Shown here: piece by piece, positions 8,234 through 15,324 of the stretch
Position numbering within the stretch: position 1 is the first letter of the stretch
Layout of the letters: the number at the start of each line of letters is the position of its first letter
Assembly: GCF_900155555.1 (NCBI RefSeq)
Contig: NZ_FUHN01000008.1
Coordinates: forward strand, 380,117 to 444,116
DNA from: Mobilibacterium timonense
Lineage (GTDB): Bacteria; Bacillota; Clostridia; Peptostreptococcales; Anaerovoracaceae
Length of the DNA stretch: 64,000 nt
Reading direction: 5' to 3'
Program-made: the position numbers and the translations under genes
Notes under the pieces: model-generated
What the model was told of the DNA's origin: nothing
Database searches by the model: none
Seen by the model: only the letters and a program-made list of their open reading frames with translations

Positions 8234-9793
8234 ATGATCTATTTCACCCACTACATTCCATGGAATGACGACTCCAGAATGACCTCCGGAGTCAAGGGCA
8301 TCGAAGATATAGAAACGATCTTCTGCCGGAATGGCGCCCGGCTGCTGCCGATACCATCAAAACGCCGGACACACCACCTGACACCAGCCCGGCGCCTGGC
8401 CCTCCAGCGCCCGATACTCCGGACCTGGCAGGAGGCCTGCGGCCCCCTGCTCCCCGGCGACGCGCTGGTCATATTGCTGCCCCTCCACGAAAAATTCGGA
8501 CTCCTCGGCCGCCTGATCCGCAGCCTCAAAAGCCGCGGCATCAAGATCGTATTCCTGGCCGCCGACCTGGAACTGGCACGGCCTGCCACATACTCAGGCC
8601 TGAAAAGGTCCTATGTGACACGCCAGGAACTCTCATACCTGAGGCAGGCCGACGGGATCATCACCCACAACCAGGCCTACACCCGCCTGCTCCAGAGCCG
8701 CGGCATAACCGGGCCGTTCATGGAGTTCGGCCTCTTCGACTACCTGATCCCGGAGGCGCAGCTCCGGAATCTCCAGTCCCGCCGGAACGGCGGGACGCCC
8801 CTCTCTCCGGATGCGGGATCCAGTCAATCAAACGACGGGACGCCCCTCTCTCCAGATGTGGATCCCGGCCAGTCAAACAGCGGGACGCCCCGCCCCGATG
8901 GACCAGTGATCATCGCCACCAACCTGAACCCCGAGAAGGCCGGTTACGCCTACCGCCTCCCGGCAGGCACCGATTTCGTCCTCTACGGACCTAACTACCG
9001 CCCGGAACTTCAGAGGTCCGACGGGGCGTCCGGAGGCTCCGGAGCCTCGGAACGGAGGCCGGAGGACCGTAAGTCCGATAATGCGCCCGGTAGCTCCGGG
9101 GCCTCAGAACTGAGACCGGAGGACCGTAAGTCCGATAATGCGCCCGGTAGCTCCGAAGCCTCAGAACGGAGACCGGAGGACCGGAATTACCACAATGGCG
9201 CCCAGCCATCCGAGCCGGAGGACCGTAAGTCCGATAATGCGCCCGGTAGCTCCGAAGCCTCAGAACCGAGGCCGGAGGACCGGAATTACCACAATGGCGC
9301 CCAGCCATCCGAGCCGGAGGACCGGAAATGCCATGATGAATCCAAGGGCTCCGGAGCCGCGGAACCGAGGCCGGAGGACCGGAATTACAATAATGCTCCC
9401 AGTCCTCATATAACCTACGGTGGGGCATTCCAGGCCGACGACCTTATAGACCACATATCCGGCTCCTACGGACTCCTCTGGGACGGACCTTCCCCCGACA
9501 CCTGCGCCGGACCATACGGAAGCTACATGCGGGTGAACACGCCGCACCGGATAAGCCTTTTCCTGGCCTGCGGCATCCCCGTGATCGTGTGGGACCAGTC
9601 CGCCATGGCGCCGCTGGTGCTGGAAGAGGGCCTGGGCTTCGCTGTCTCCAGCCTCGGGGAGATCCCGGCAAAGCGCATGGAGATCTCCGCCGAGCAGTAC
9701 AGTGAGATGGCAAAAAAAGCCTGGCTCACAGGAGCCAGGCTTCGCCGCGGTGAAAACACCGCGAGTATTCTGGAACAGATCAGACAGCTCTGA
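8234..9793 (+). CDS. Galactofuranosyltransferase-like enzyme with repeat insertions
   Basis: The ends match the beta-1,6-galactofuranosyltransferase/Gtf3-like group: an N-terminal MIYFTHYIPWNDDSRMTSG, a central TNLNPEKAGYAYRLP and FVLYGPNY, and the C-terminal YGLLWDGPSPDTC, NTPHRISLFLACGIPVIVW and a final helix. Such proteins are normally about 330-350 residues; this one is 519. The excess is two in-frame repeat tracts: three 45-base units encoding GTPLSPD-type repeats (from about 8787) and seven PEDR-type units of 57 or 42 bases (9059-9384). Both fall in predicted surface loops, so the catalytic core appears intact. It is the last gene of the plus-strand glycan set. A minus-strand terminator is embedded in its last 80 bases. 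Confidence 0.8.
   Translation: MIYFTHYIPWNDDSRMTSGVKGIEDIETIFCRNGARLLPIPSKRRTHHLTPARRLALQRPILRTWQEACGPLLPGDALVILLPLHEKFGLLGRLIRSLKSRGIKIVFLAADLELARPATYSGLKRSYVTRQELSYLRQADGIITHNQAYTRLLQSRGITGPFMEFGLFDYLIPEAQLRNLQSRRNGGTPLSPDAGSSQSNDGTPLSPDVDPGQSNSGTPRPDGPVIIATNLNPEKAGYAYRLPAGTDFVLYGPNYRPELQRSDGASGGSGASERRPEDRKSDNAPGSSGASELRPEDRKSDNAPGSSEASERRPEDRNYHNGAQPSEPEDRKSDNAPGSSEASEPRPEDRNYHNGAQPSEPEDRKCHDESKGSGAAEPRPEDRNYNNAPSPHITYGGAFQADDLIDHISGSYGLLWDGPSPDTCAGPYGSYMRVNTPHRISLFLACGIPVIVWDQSAMAPLVLEEGLGFAVSSLGEIPAKRMEISAEQYSEMAKKAWLTGARLRRGENTASILEQIRQL
8787..8905 (+). repeat. 45-base in-frame tandem repeat
   Basis: GGGACGCCC recurs at 8792, 8837 and 8882, an exact 45-base spacing. The translated repeats share GTPLSPD or GTPRPDG. 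The tract lies within the galactofuranosyltransferase-like gene, and unit length is a multiple of three. Confidence 0.9.
9059..9384 (+). repeat. 57/42-base mixed minisatellite, in frame
   Basis: CCGGAGGACCG (encoding PEDR) starts at 9059, 9116, 9173, 9215, 9272, 9314 and 9371. The spacings are 57, 57, 42, 57, 42 and 57. Long units read like PEDRKSDNAPGSSEASE and short ones like PEDRNYHNGAQPSE. All spacings are multiples of three, so copy-number change would alter length without breaking the frame. Confidence 0.92.
9712..9741 (-). terminator. Terminator of the arsS operon, inside the convergent gene
   Basis: On the minus strand a perfect stem of at least 9 pairs (GCCTGGCTC, 4-base loop) is followed by seven T. 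It lies 70-100 bases past the arsS stop, within the last codons of the plus-strand glycosyltransferase. A second perfect 7-pair hairpin lies at 9745-9762. Confidence 0.85.
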
Positions 9794-9812
9794 TCTGCAA
9801 ATGCCAGTTTTT

Positions 9813-10787
9813 CTAGCTCGTGGCACCGCCGCAGCTGGAACCCTGGCCGGCAGTGCAGCCGTAACAGTGGTTCGCTAGGGCGATGTGCCTCTTCTGGATG
9901 CCGTGCTCCCTAAGGTCAAAGATGGTCTCCTTTGTGGTCACCGGCAGATCCACGGCCTGGTTGAAATCGCAGTCGAAGATCCGGCCGTCGTATCCGACAG
10001 AGATCTGGTATCTGCACATCATGGCCGGCTCAGACGCCGGATTGTAGGCGTCGAAGAGCGTATTCATGTAGCGCTCAAGGTTGCCTGACCTCTCCAGGAA
10101 GTCTCCGAACCTGCCAACAGGATTATTGGTGATGGCGAAGAGGTTGGAGAAGTGGATGCCGAAGTCCTTTTCAAGCTTCTGGTGATACAGGTCTCCCATG
10201 GATCCCTGGTCCGGAGGCAGAAATGCCCCGCCCGGGTTGTACACCAGGTTGAGGTCAGGGCCGCCAGGCTCTCCGATTCCAAGGGAGTTCAGCTTCTGGA
10301 GCATCTTTATGGAGCTCTGGAAAACGCCCTTGCCGCGCTGACGGTCGGCGTCCTTTTCCCTGTAATACGGAAGTGAGGCGAAAACTGTGACCCCAAGATC
10401 CCTGTAGAGCTCCGGCAGGTCCTCGTATCCCGTCTGCTCCAGGATCGTAAGATTGGTCCTCACGTAGACCGTGTCTGCCAGCTTGCAGCACTCCTTGAGG
10501 AACCATCGGAATTCAGGGTTCATCTCGGGAGCCCCGCCGGTGATGTCGATGGTGGTGAGGTTTTCGTCGTTCCGGAACACGTCCAGACAGCACTCCATCA
10601 CCTCTCTGGACATGGTCTCGGTCCTGTCCGGGCCGCCCTTCACGTGGCAGTGCTTGCACGCCTGATTACATTGCAGGCCCACGTTCACCTGCATGGTAGT
10701 TATGACGTCGGTGTACGCCGCCTCCGGATCGGACATGTGAGGCTCGAAAGCGGGTACAACTGAAAGTCTTTTCAACTGATCGTTCAA
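9813..10787 (-). CDS. arsS: ArsS-type radical SAM protein (arsenosugar biosynthesis family)
   Basis: Radical SAM enzyme with the CNQACKHC cluster motif (Cys40, 44, 47) and the C-terminal DUF3641-type domain ending in CYGCTAGQGSSCGG. That tail is diagnostic of the ArsS family. Characterised ArsS enzymes join a 5'-deoxyadenosyl group to dimethylarsenite on the way to arsenosugars. The residue often encoded as selenocysteine in relatives is Cys here. 324 residues. The start is TTG, with AGGAGGAG about 6 bases upstream overlapping the stop region of the CMD gene, so the two are coupled. No arsenite methyltransferase (ArsM) is in the window. The true substrate in this organism is therefore open. 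It ends the long glycan operon. Confidence 0.88.
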   Translation of the reverse strand: MNDQLKRLSVVPAFEPHMSDPEAAYTDVITTMQVNVGLQCNQACKHCHVKGGPDRTETMSREVMECCLDVFRNDENLTTIDITGGAPEMNPEFRWFLKECCKLADTVYVRTNLTILEQTGYEDLPELYRDLGVTVFASLPYYREKDADRQRGKGVFQSSIKMLQKLNSLGIGEPGGPDLNLVYNPGGAFLPPDQGSMGDLYHQKLEKDFGIHFSNLFAITNNPVGRFGDFLERSGNLERYMNTLFDAYNPASEPAMMCRYQISVGYDGRIFDCDFNQAVDLPVTTKETIFDLREHGIQKRHIALANHCYGCTAGQGSSCGGATS

Positions 10788-10798
10788 AACAGCTCCTC

Positions 10799-11128
10799 CT
10801 AGAACTCAAGCTTTTTTACGATATTCTTCATCTGAAGGCCGTGAGCCAGAGTCGCTCCGCCCCTGATGGCTGCCGCCACGTGGATGGCCTCTGTCATCTG
10901 CTCCTCGTCCACGCCCTTGTTCAGGCAGTCGTTGGTGTAGGAGTCGATGCAGTAAGGGCACTGGAGAGCAGTGGCGACGGCCAGGGCGATGAGGGATTTC
11001 TCCCTTGCGGTGAGCGCACCTTCAGCGAAGACGTCGCCGTAGTAAGCCATGAACTTGTTCCACAGCTCAGGAGCTTCCTCTCCCATGGTCCCGAACCTTG
11101 CCAGATCCTCTTCGTTGTAGTAAGCCAT
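10799..11128 (-). CDS. CMD/AhpD-like peroxidase-type protein associated with ArsS
   Basis: Carboxymuconolactone decarboxylase-fold protein of 109 residues with the redox pair CPYC (Cys57, Cys60) in ALQCPYCIDSYT and a downstream conserved His (EAIHVAAAIRGG). This matches the peroxidase-like protein that accompanies ArsS in other genomes; some relatives use selenocysteine, this one Cys. Start: GGAGG lies 5 bases before the ATG at 11128. A TTG four codons earlier overlaps that site and is unlikely. Eleven bases separate its stop from arsS. Probable role: thiol redox support for the radical SAM step. That role is inference from context. Confidence 0.85.
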   Translation of the reverse strand: MAYYNEEDLARFGTMGEEAPELWNKFMAYYGDVFAEGALTAREKSLIALAVATALQCPYCIDSYTNDCLNKGVDEEQMTEAIHVAAAIRGGATLAHGLQMKNIVKKLEF

Positions 11129-11177
11129 TTTTTCCTCCAATTCAAATTCATCACAAGTGATAAAAGTTTTTATATCA

Positions 11178-11195
11178 AGGCCGGATCTCCGGCCG
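11178..11195 (-). other. Stem-loop between DHHW and CMD genes
   Basis: GGCCGG-ATCT-CCGGCC forms a perfect 6-pair hairpin just past the DHHW stop. It lacks a strong T-run (TTGATATAAAAAC follows on the minus strand). It could be a weak terminator or processing site separating the last two genes of the operon. Confidence 0.45.
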
Positions 11196-11200
11196 GGATA

Positions 11201-12385
11201 TCATTTTCTGCTGAAAAAAGAAAAGTTCCGCCCCTCCAGTGATGCGGGATTATACGCGATCACCACGCAGTCGAAGGAATTCTTTTCCAGGTACTCCCAC
11301 AGCGACACGTCGGTGAAGTCCCTCATGTCCACCGCGGTCACCCGCCCGTAGTTCATGGCCAGAAAAGGCACCATGCACCAGGAGTAGGAATCTCCCACCA
11401 GGAGAATGCTCCCCCTTGATCCTGAGTCTTCATTCACCACTGTGGCGATCGCTCCACGTCCGTTCATGTAGGCGTCGTAGGAGACGCGGTGGTACAGGTC
11501 TCCCCGGGAGATGATGCTCCTGTCCACCAGGGCTTCTCCGAATTTTCCCCTCCTGGAAAAGGTCTTTCCGTCCCTGCGCCAGGTCACCCGGAAGTCCGGG
11601 GAGTTTTGGGGAGTCAGGAGGGTGAAGTCGTCTGTGCCGGCGTATGTGGCTCCGGTCTTCTTTCCAAGGGCTCCGAGGTAGTAGTTCCTGTACGTCTCAG
11701 TGTCGTAGGTCCCCGGATCGAATGCCGCTTCATCGTAGCACAGACCGAAGTCATTGTGGAGCCTGCCGCCCAGGATCCCGGCGGCCATCAGTGCCGCCTC
11801 GGGACGCCAGTGGTGGTCGGTCCGGAAAAACATTTCATCGGCGCTCATCCTGCCATCCATCTCCCGCCGGAGATCCAGAACTTCAACGCCTCCGGCTGTC
11901 AGGCCGCTTATGAGCCTGTCGCAGTTGGAGTCACTGTAGTCGGCGGCACCTCTCTCCAGGCCGCCTTCCATCCCGGTCTTGAAAGGCACCTGGACGTAGA
12001 TCAGAGGGACGCCGCGGGCCTCGAGCTTTTCCTTGAGAGCGACCGTGTTCGCCACGTAGCCGTCGAGGCGACCGTCGCCCAGCCTGTCGATGCCGTAGGA
12101 GAGCTGGCCGTCCTCCAGCTTCGTGACGCCCACCTCCTGGTCCGGTATGTATCTTATCCCGAGGGTCCTGTTGACTCCTCCGTATACGCCCATCCAGAAG
12201 GTCAGGCCCGGGAATTCCTTTGCCAGCGCTGAGTCGAACCGGGATCCCTGTCCCCTGTCGCCCAGCACACCTTGAAAATTCGTGTCACTGTAGGTCAGTA
12301 CCCTGCGGGCCGCCGGTGCAGACACCAGGCACAGCACACTTATGATCAATATGAAAAATACCGCTGTAAATCGCTGTGCCTTCAT
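11201..12385 (-). CDS. DHHW-family AlgX/AlgJ-like O-acetylation protein
   Basis: Extracytoplasmic SGNH-like protein that, with an MBOAT partner, places acetyl groups on exported polysaccharide. An N-terminal membrane anchor or signal (FFILIISVLCLVSAPAA) is followed by the DHHW family core. Visible motifs are FRTDHHWRPEAAL (the Asp-His pair) and ILLVGDSYSWCMVPFLA (the nucleophile-type GDSYS). 394 residues, normal length. It lies 39 bases after the MBOAT gene, the standard two-component arrangement. It follows the Wzy-like gene, so acetylation of the locus glycan is the likely job, possibly opposed by the deacetylase at 4086. Confidence 0.88.
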   Translation of the reverse strand: MKAQRFTAVFFILIISVLCLVSAPAARRVLTYSDTNFQGVLGDRGQGSRFDSALAKEFPGLTFWMGVYGGVNRTLGIRYIPDQEVGVTKLEDGQLSYGIDRLGDGRLDGYVANTVALKEKLEARGVPLIYVQVPFKTGMEGGLERGAADYSDSNCDRLISGLTAGGVEVLDLRREMDGRMSADEMFFRTDHHWRPEAALMAAGILGGRLHNDFGLCYDEAAFDPGTYDTETYRNYYLGALGKKTGATYAGTDDFTLLTPQNSPDFRVTWRRDGKTFSRRGKFGEALVDRSIISRGDLYHRVSYDAYMNGRGAIATVVNEDSGSRGSILLVGDSYSWCMVPFLAMNYGRVTAVDMRDFTDVSLWEYLEKNSFDCVVIAYNPASLEGRNFSFFSRK

Positions 12386-12424
12386 CGATGCTCCTGAGCG
12401 GGATCCCGCCCTTATGATTCTCTA

Positions 12425-14023
12425 TCAGAACTGAAAATATATAAAGGGGCTATAGCCACCTTTAATAACAAAAGAAAGTGATATGACCAGAAGCAATACC
12501 ATTGCGACTCCGAAGATCACCTGATACCAGCCGTCACCGAGCTTTTCCTTCAGCCACGCGCCGGCCGCCGGGACCACCGGGAACGACAGCACGGCCCCCA
12601 CCAGCATCACGTACCAGTACTCCCTCAAGAGGAAGAGAGTGAGCTGATCTCCCGTCACCAGGGCGCCTCCGGCCGCCAGAGCACCGCCGGCACCACCTCC
12701 TGCGCTTCCGGTGAGGCCGGAGAGCCCCGCCATTGAGAGCAGATAATGACCGGCCTGAGGCAGGCTCCCGCACCTGAATATGACCGAGCCCAACAGCATC
12801 ACCAGGATGATGTAGCAGTGGCGGGCGAACCATTTTGCGAGCTTGTTGTGGCTCACGCCATCAGCAATGTGACTTTCTCGAATTCGACCGTCGCTCGTTC
12901 CACTTCTTCGGGCCAGGCCCCCGGCACCGCCGCCTGGGCCCCGATCCACCGTGGTTTTCTTTTCAAAGAAAAGCTTTTCCACCGCCACCAGCGCGAACCA
13001 GTACAGGCCCCAGGCCAGAAAGGTCCAGCTGGCACCGTGCCACAGGCCCGTCAGGAGCCACACCACCAGCAGGTTGAACATGTGCCTGCCCGTTGTGACA
13101 CGGCTCCCTCCCATGGGGATGTACACGTAGTCCCGGAACCAGGTCCCGAGGGAGATGTTCCACCTCCGCCAGTACTGGGTCAGGGAGTCCGAAGCGTACG
13201 GGTAGTTGAAGTTCTCCCGGAACCGGAACCCCAGCATTGCACCCAGTCCGATGGCCATGTCCGAGTACCCGCTGAAGTCGAAATAGATCTGAATGGCAAA
13301 GGCCACCGCACCGACCCAGGCCAGGCCGGTGGTCAGCTCTGCGGCCCCTCCCATGTAGGTCCCGGAGGCGCTCACCCCGAACACGGCGTCGGCCGCCGAG
13401 GCTGCGGTGTTGGCGATGATGACCTTTTTCCCGAGGCCCTGGATGAACCGGCACACTCCCCAGGCAAAAAGATTGGGATCCTGCCGGCGGACGCGGATCT
13501 GCTCAGCAACGTCCCCGAAGCGGACGATCGGCCCGGCTATGAGCTGTGGGAACATGGAGATGTAGAGGGCGACGTTCACCGGGCTTTTCTCGGCGCTCCC
13601 CGGCCGCCTGTAGACGTCAATCACATAGGACAGGGCCTGGAAGGTGAAAAATGAGATCCCCACCGGCAGTGCTATGTCCGGTATAGAGATGCTCATCCCT
13701 GGCAGGCGGTCCAGGTTCTCCAGCGCAAAGCCCAGGTATTTGTAAACGAAAAGAAGGCTCAGATCCCCCGCCACGATGGCGATGAATATGGTCCTGCGGG
13801 CGGCACCTGTGTTACGGTCCATCCAAAGAGTAAGCCCCCAGTTTAGGACCAGGGCTCCGACCATGAGGAACACGAACCGCGGCTCCCCGAACCAGTAGAA
13901 AAAAAGGCTGGCCAGAAGCAGGAAGGCGTTCCGAATCCTGAGGTGCCTGTCAGGTATCAAATAGTAGACGGCCAGCGTCACGGGAAGAAAAAGAAAAATG
14001 AAGGTCACGCTGGAGAATATCAC
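12425..14023 (-). CDS. MBOAT family O-acyltransferase (AlgI/PatA-like)
   Basis: Polytopic membrane acyltransferase that moves acetyl groups from the cytoplasm across the membrane to a DHHW/AlgX-type partner. The family N-terminus IFSSVTFIFLFLPVTL, FFYWFGEP, FFTFQALSYVIDVYR, YWRRWNISLGTWFRDYVYIP and the catalytic His region GLWHGASWTFLAWG are all present. Start: GTG at 14023 overlaps the upstream stop (GTGA) and is preceded by GGAGG with 6-base spacing. It begins exactly at the conserved N-terminus. A longer frame to 14068 only adds the tail of the preceding gene in another phase. About 532 residues. A Gly/Ala-rich segment near residues 430-445 is a loop expansion. Confidence 0.92.
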   Translation of the reverse strand: MIFSSVTFIFLFLPVTLAVYYLIPDRHLRIRNAFLLLASLFFYWFGEPRFVFLMVGALVLNWGLTLWMDRNTGAARRTIFIAIVAGDLSLLFVYKYLGFALENLDRLPGMSISIPDIALPVGISFFTFQALSYVIDVYRRPGSAEKSPVNVALYISMFPQLIAGPIVRFGDVAEQIRVRRQDPNLFAWGVCRFIQGLGKKVIIANTAASAADAVFGVSASGTYMGGAAELTTGLAWVGAVAFAIQIYFDFSGYSDMAIGLGAMLGFRFRENFNYPYASDSLTQYWRRWNISLGTWFRDYVYIPMGGSRVTTGRHMFNLLVVWLLTGLWHGASWTFLAWGLYWFALVAVEKLFFEKKTTVDRGPGGGAGGLARRSGTSDGRIRESHIADGVSHNKLAKWFARHCYIILVMLLGSVIFRCGSLPQAGHYLLSMAGLSGLTGSAGGGAGGALAAGGALVTGDQLTLFLLREYWYVMLVGAVLSFPVVPAAGAWLKEKLGDGWYQVIFGVAMVLLLVISLSFVIKGGYSPFIYFQF

Positions 14024-15324
14024 GGCCGGCCTCCATTGAATCTGATCATGTCCTTCATCAGCATGCATACCATGAACATGGTGATGTACTGGTACGGGAC
14101 GATGGTCACGGCAAAGAGCACTAAGAAACAGATCTCAAAGGCGATGTGGGCGTAGCTCCCGGATCTGATGCTCCCGGATGCGCCCCTGACTATGGCCCAG
14201 GCGTAAGGTATGAAAAGCATGAGCCCGCCCTCCGCCAGCACCTCCACGGGCGAATTGCTGTAGCCGAGGTTGCTTAGCCTCCATGGTGAGGCGAACCTGG
14301 CGATGTACGGGGTGTTTTCGAAGCCCACTCCCCAGACAGGACTGCTGAGCCAGGCCTTGAAGCCCGACCTGATGTCGTCCATCCTTATCGACGAAGACTC
14401 CGTGGTCGTCTTGTTCCACAGGAGCAGCACCACGAAAGCGAGCACCAGCGCAGCCAGTAGTATCATCTTCTTCTCCTGGGCCAGGTGCTCCCTGAAGGAG
14501 TCCGCGGATCTGCGCTTTCTCCTGACGTCCGGCAGGTTTTTCATTATCCACATGAGTGCCAGCAGGAACCAGCCGGTGGCGGTGAACGTCGTCAGCATCG
14601 CCAGTGCCAGGATCACCCTGCACCACCTGTGGGTCTTCGGGCTCCTGCCGTCCTGTGTGTAGACGTCGGTCATGAAGGCAAGGGAAAAGATGTAGTTGGC
14701 CATAGGTCCCTCTACGAATATCGCCGAGTTCCTGGCCACGTAGCCTGTTATAAACCACTGGGTCTCGTAGTAGATGTACATGAAATGTGTCCGCCAGATG
14801 ATCTTCCCGTCGTCCGACCAGTCCACGTACACGCTCCCGGACCACGGATATGGGATCAAGTGGAGCAAAGAGAGCAAGAACCAGCAGACCACGGAGACTC
14901 CCGCAACTATCACGACCACGTCGCGAAAGGCCGCGAGGAGCGAAGCGGCTTTTTCCCCGCCGCCACGGGACTCCAGAAATATTACGAATGCGCACAGCAA
15001 AAGCCCGCATCGCAGGGCGCGGCGGTAGTTCACGGGATCCAGCAGGACGAACAGCACCAGGTAGAGCATGACGATGATCCCCGTCTTCACGGAGGACCAC
15101 CGGATGCCAGGCACGCCCTTTTCTCCGTCGTTTCTGAAGGCCAGCGCCATGAGGCAAAGCCCCAGTATCAGCGCCGTCGCCCGGTTCACCCAGGGGCCGT
15201 AGTCCCGGAGGTGCATCCAGATGCTTCGGCACTGTATCACCATGGTGGCGGCGGCCACGTAGGTGACGGCGAGCCATACGATGCTGAAGCCTGTATTCTG
15301 TTTTGCTGTGGTTTTTTCAGTCAA
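14020..15324 (-). CDS. O-antigen polymerase/ligase-like membrane protein (Wzy-type)
   Basis: Integral membrane protein with roughly 10-12 hydrophobic segments and a large external loop (IIWRTHFMYIYYETQWF region). It has the Wzy_C-like signature PVWGVGFENTPYI followed by YSNSPVEVLAEGGLMLFIP. The probable role is polymerising or ligating undecaprenyl-linked units outside the membrane. The start is TTG with AGGAG 6 bases upstream. That TTG overlaps the stop of the preceding glycosyltransferase (TTGA), and its own stop overlaps the MBOAT start, so translation is coupled on both sides. 434 residues. Wzy proteins are poorly conserved, so the assignment rests on topology, the C-terminal motif and context. 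Confidence 0.75.
   Translation of the reverse strand: MTEKTTAKQNTGFSIVWLAVTYVAAATMVIQCRSIWMHLRDYGPWVNRATALILGLCLMALAFRNDGEKGVPGIRWSSVKTGIIVMLYLVLFVLLDPVNYRRALRCGLLLCAFVIFLESRGGGEKAASLLAAFRDVVVIVAGVSVVCWFLLSLLHLIPYPWSGSVYVDWSDDGKIIWRTHFMYIYYETQWFITGYVARNSAIFVEGPMANYIFSLAFMTDVYTQDGRSPKTHRWCRVILALAMLTTFTATGWFLLALMWIMKNLPDVRRKRRSADSFREHLAQEKKMILLAALVLAFVVLLLWNKTTTESSSIRMDDIRSGFKAWLSSPVWGVGFENTPYIARFASPWRLSNLGYSNSPVEVLAEGGLMLFIPYAWAIVRGASGSIRSGSYAHIAFEICFLVLFAVTIVPYQYITMFMVCMLMKDMIRFNGGRP

Noticed and set aside
9813-11128. Selenoproteins (ArsS or CMD)
   Set aside because: Some relatives use selenocysteine, but the expected positions are encoded by ordinary Cys codons and no in-frame TGA is present.
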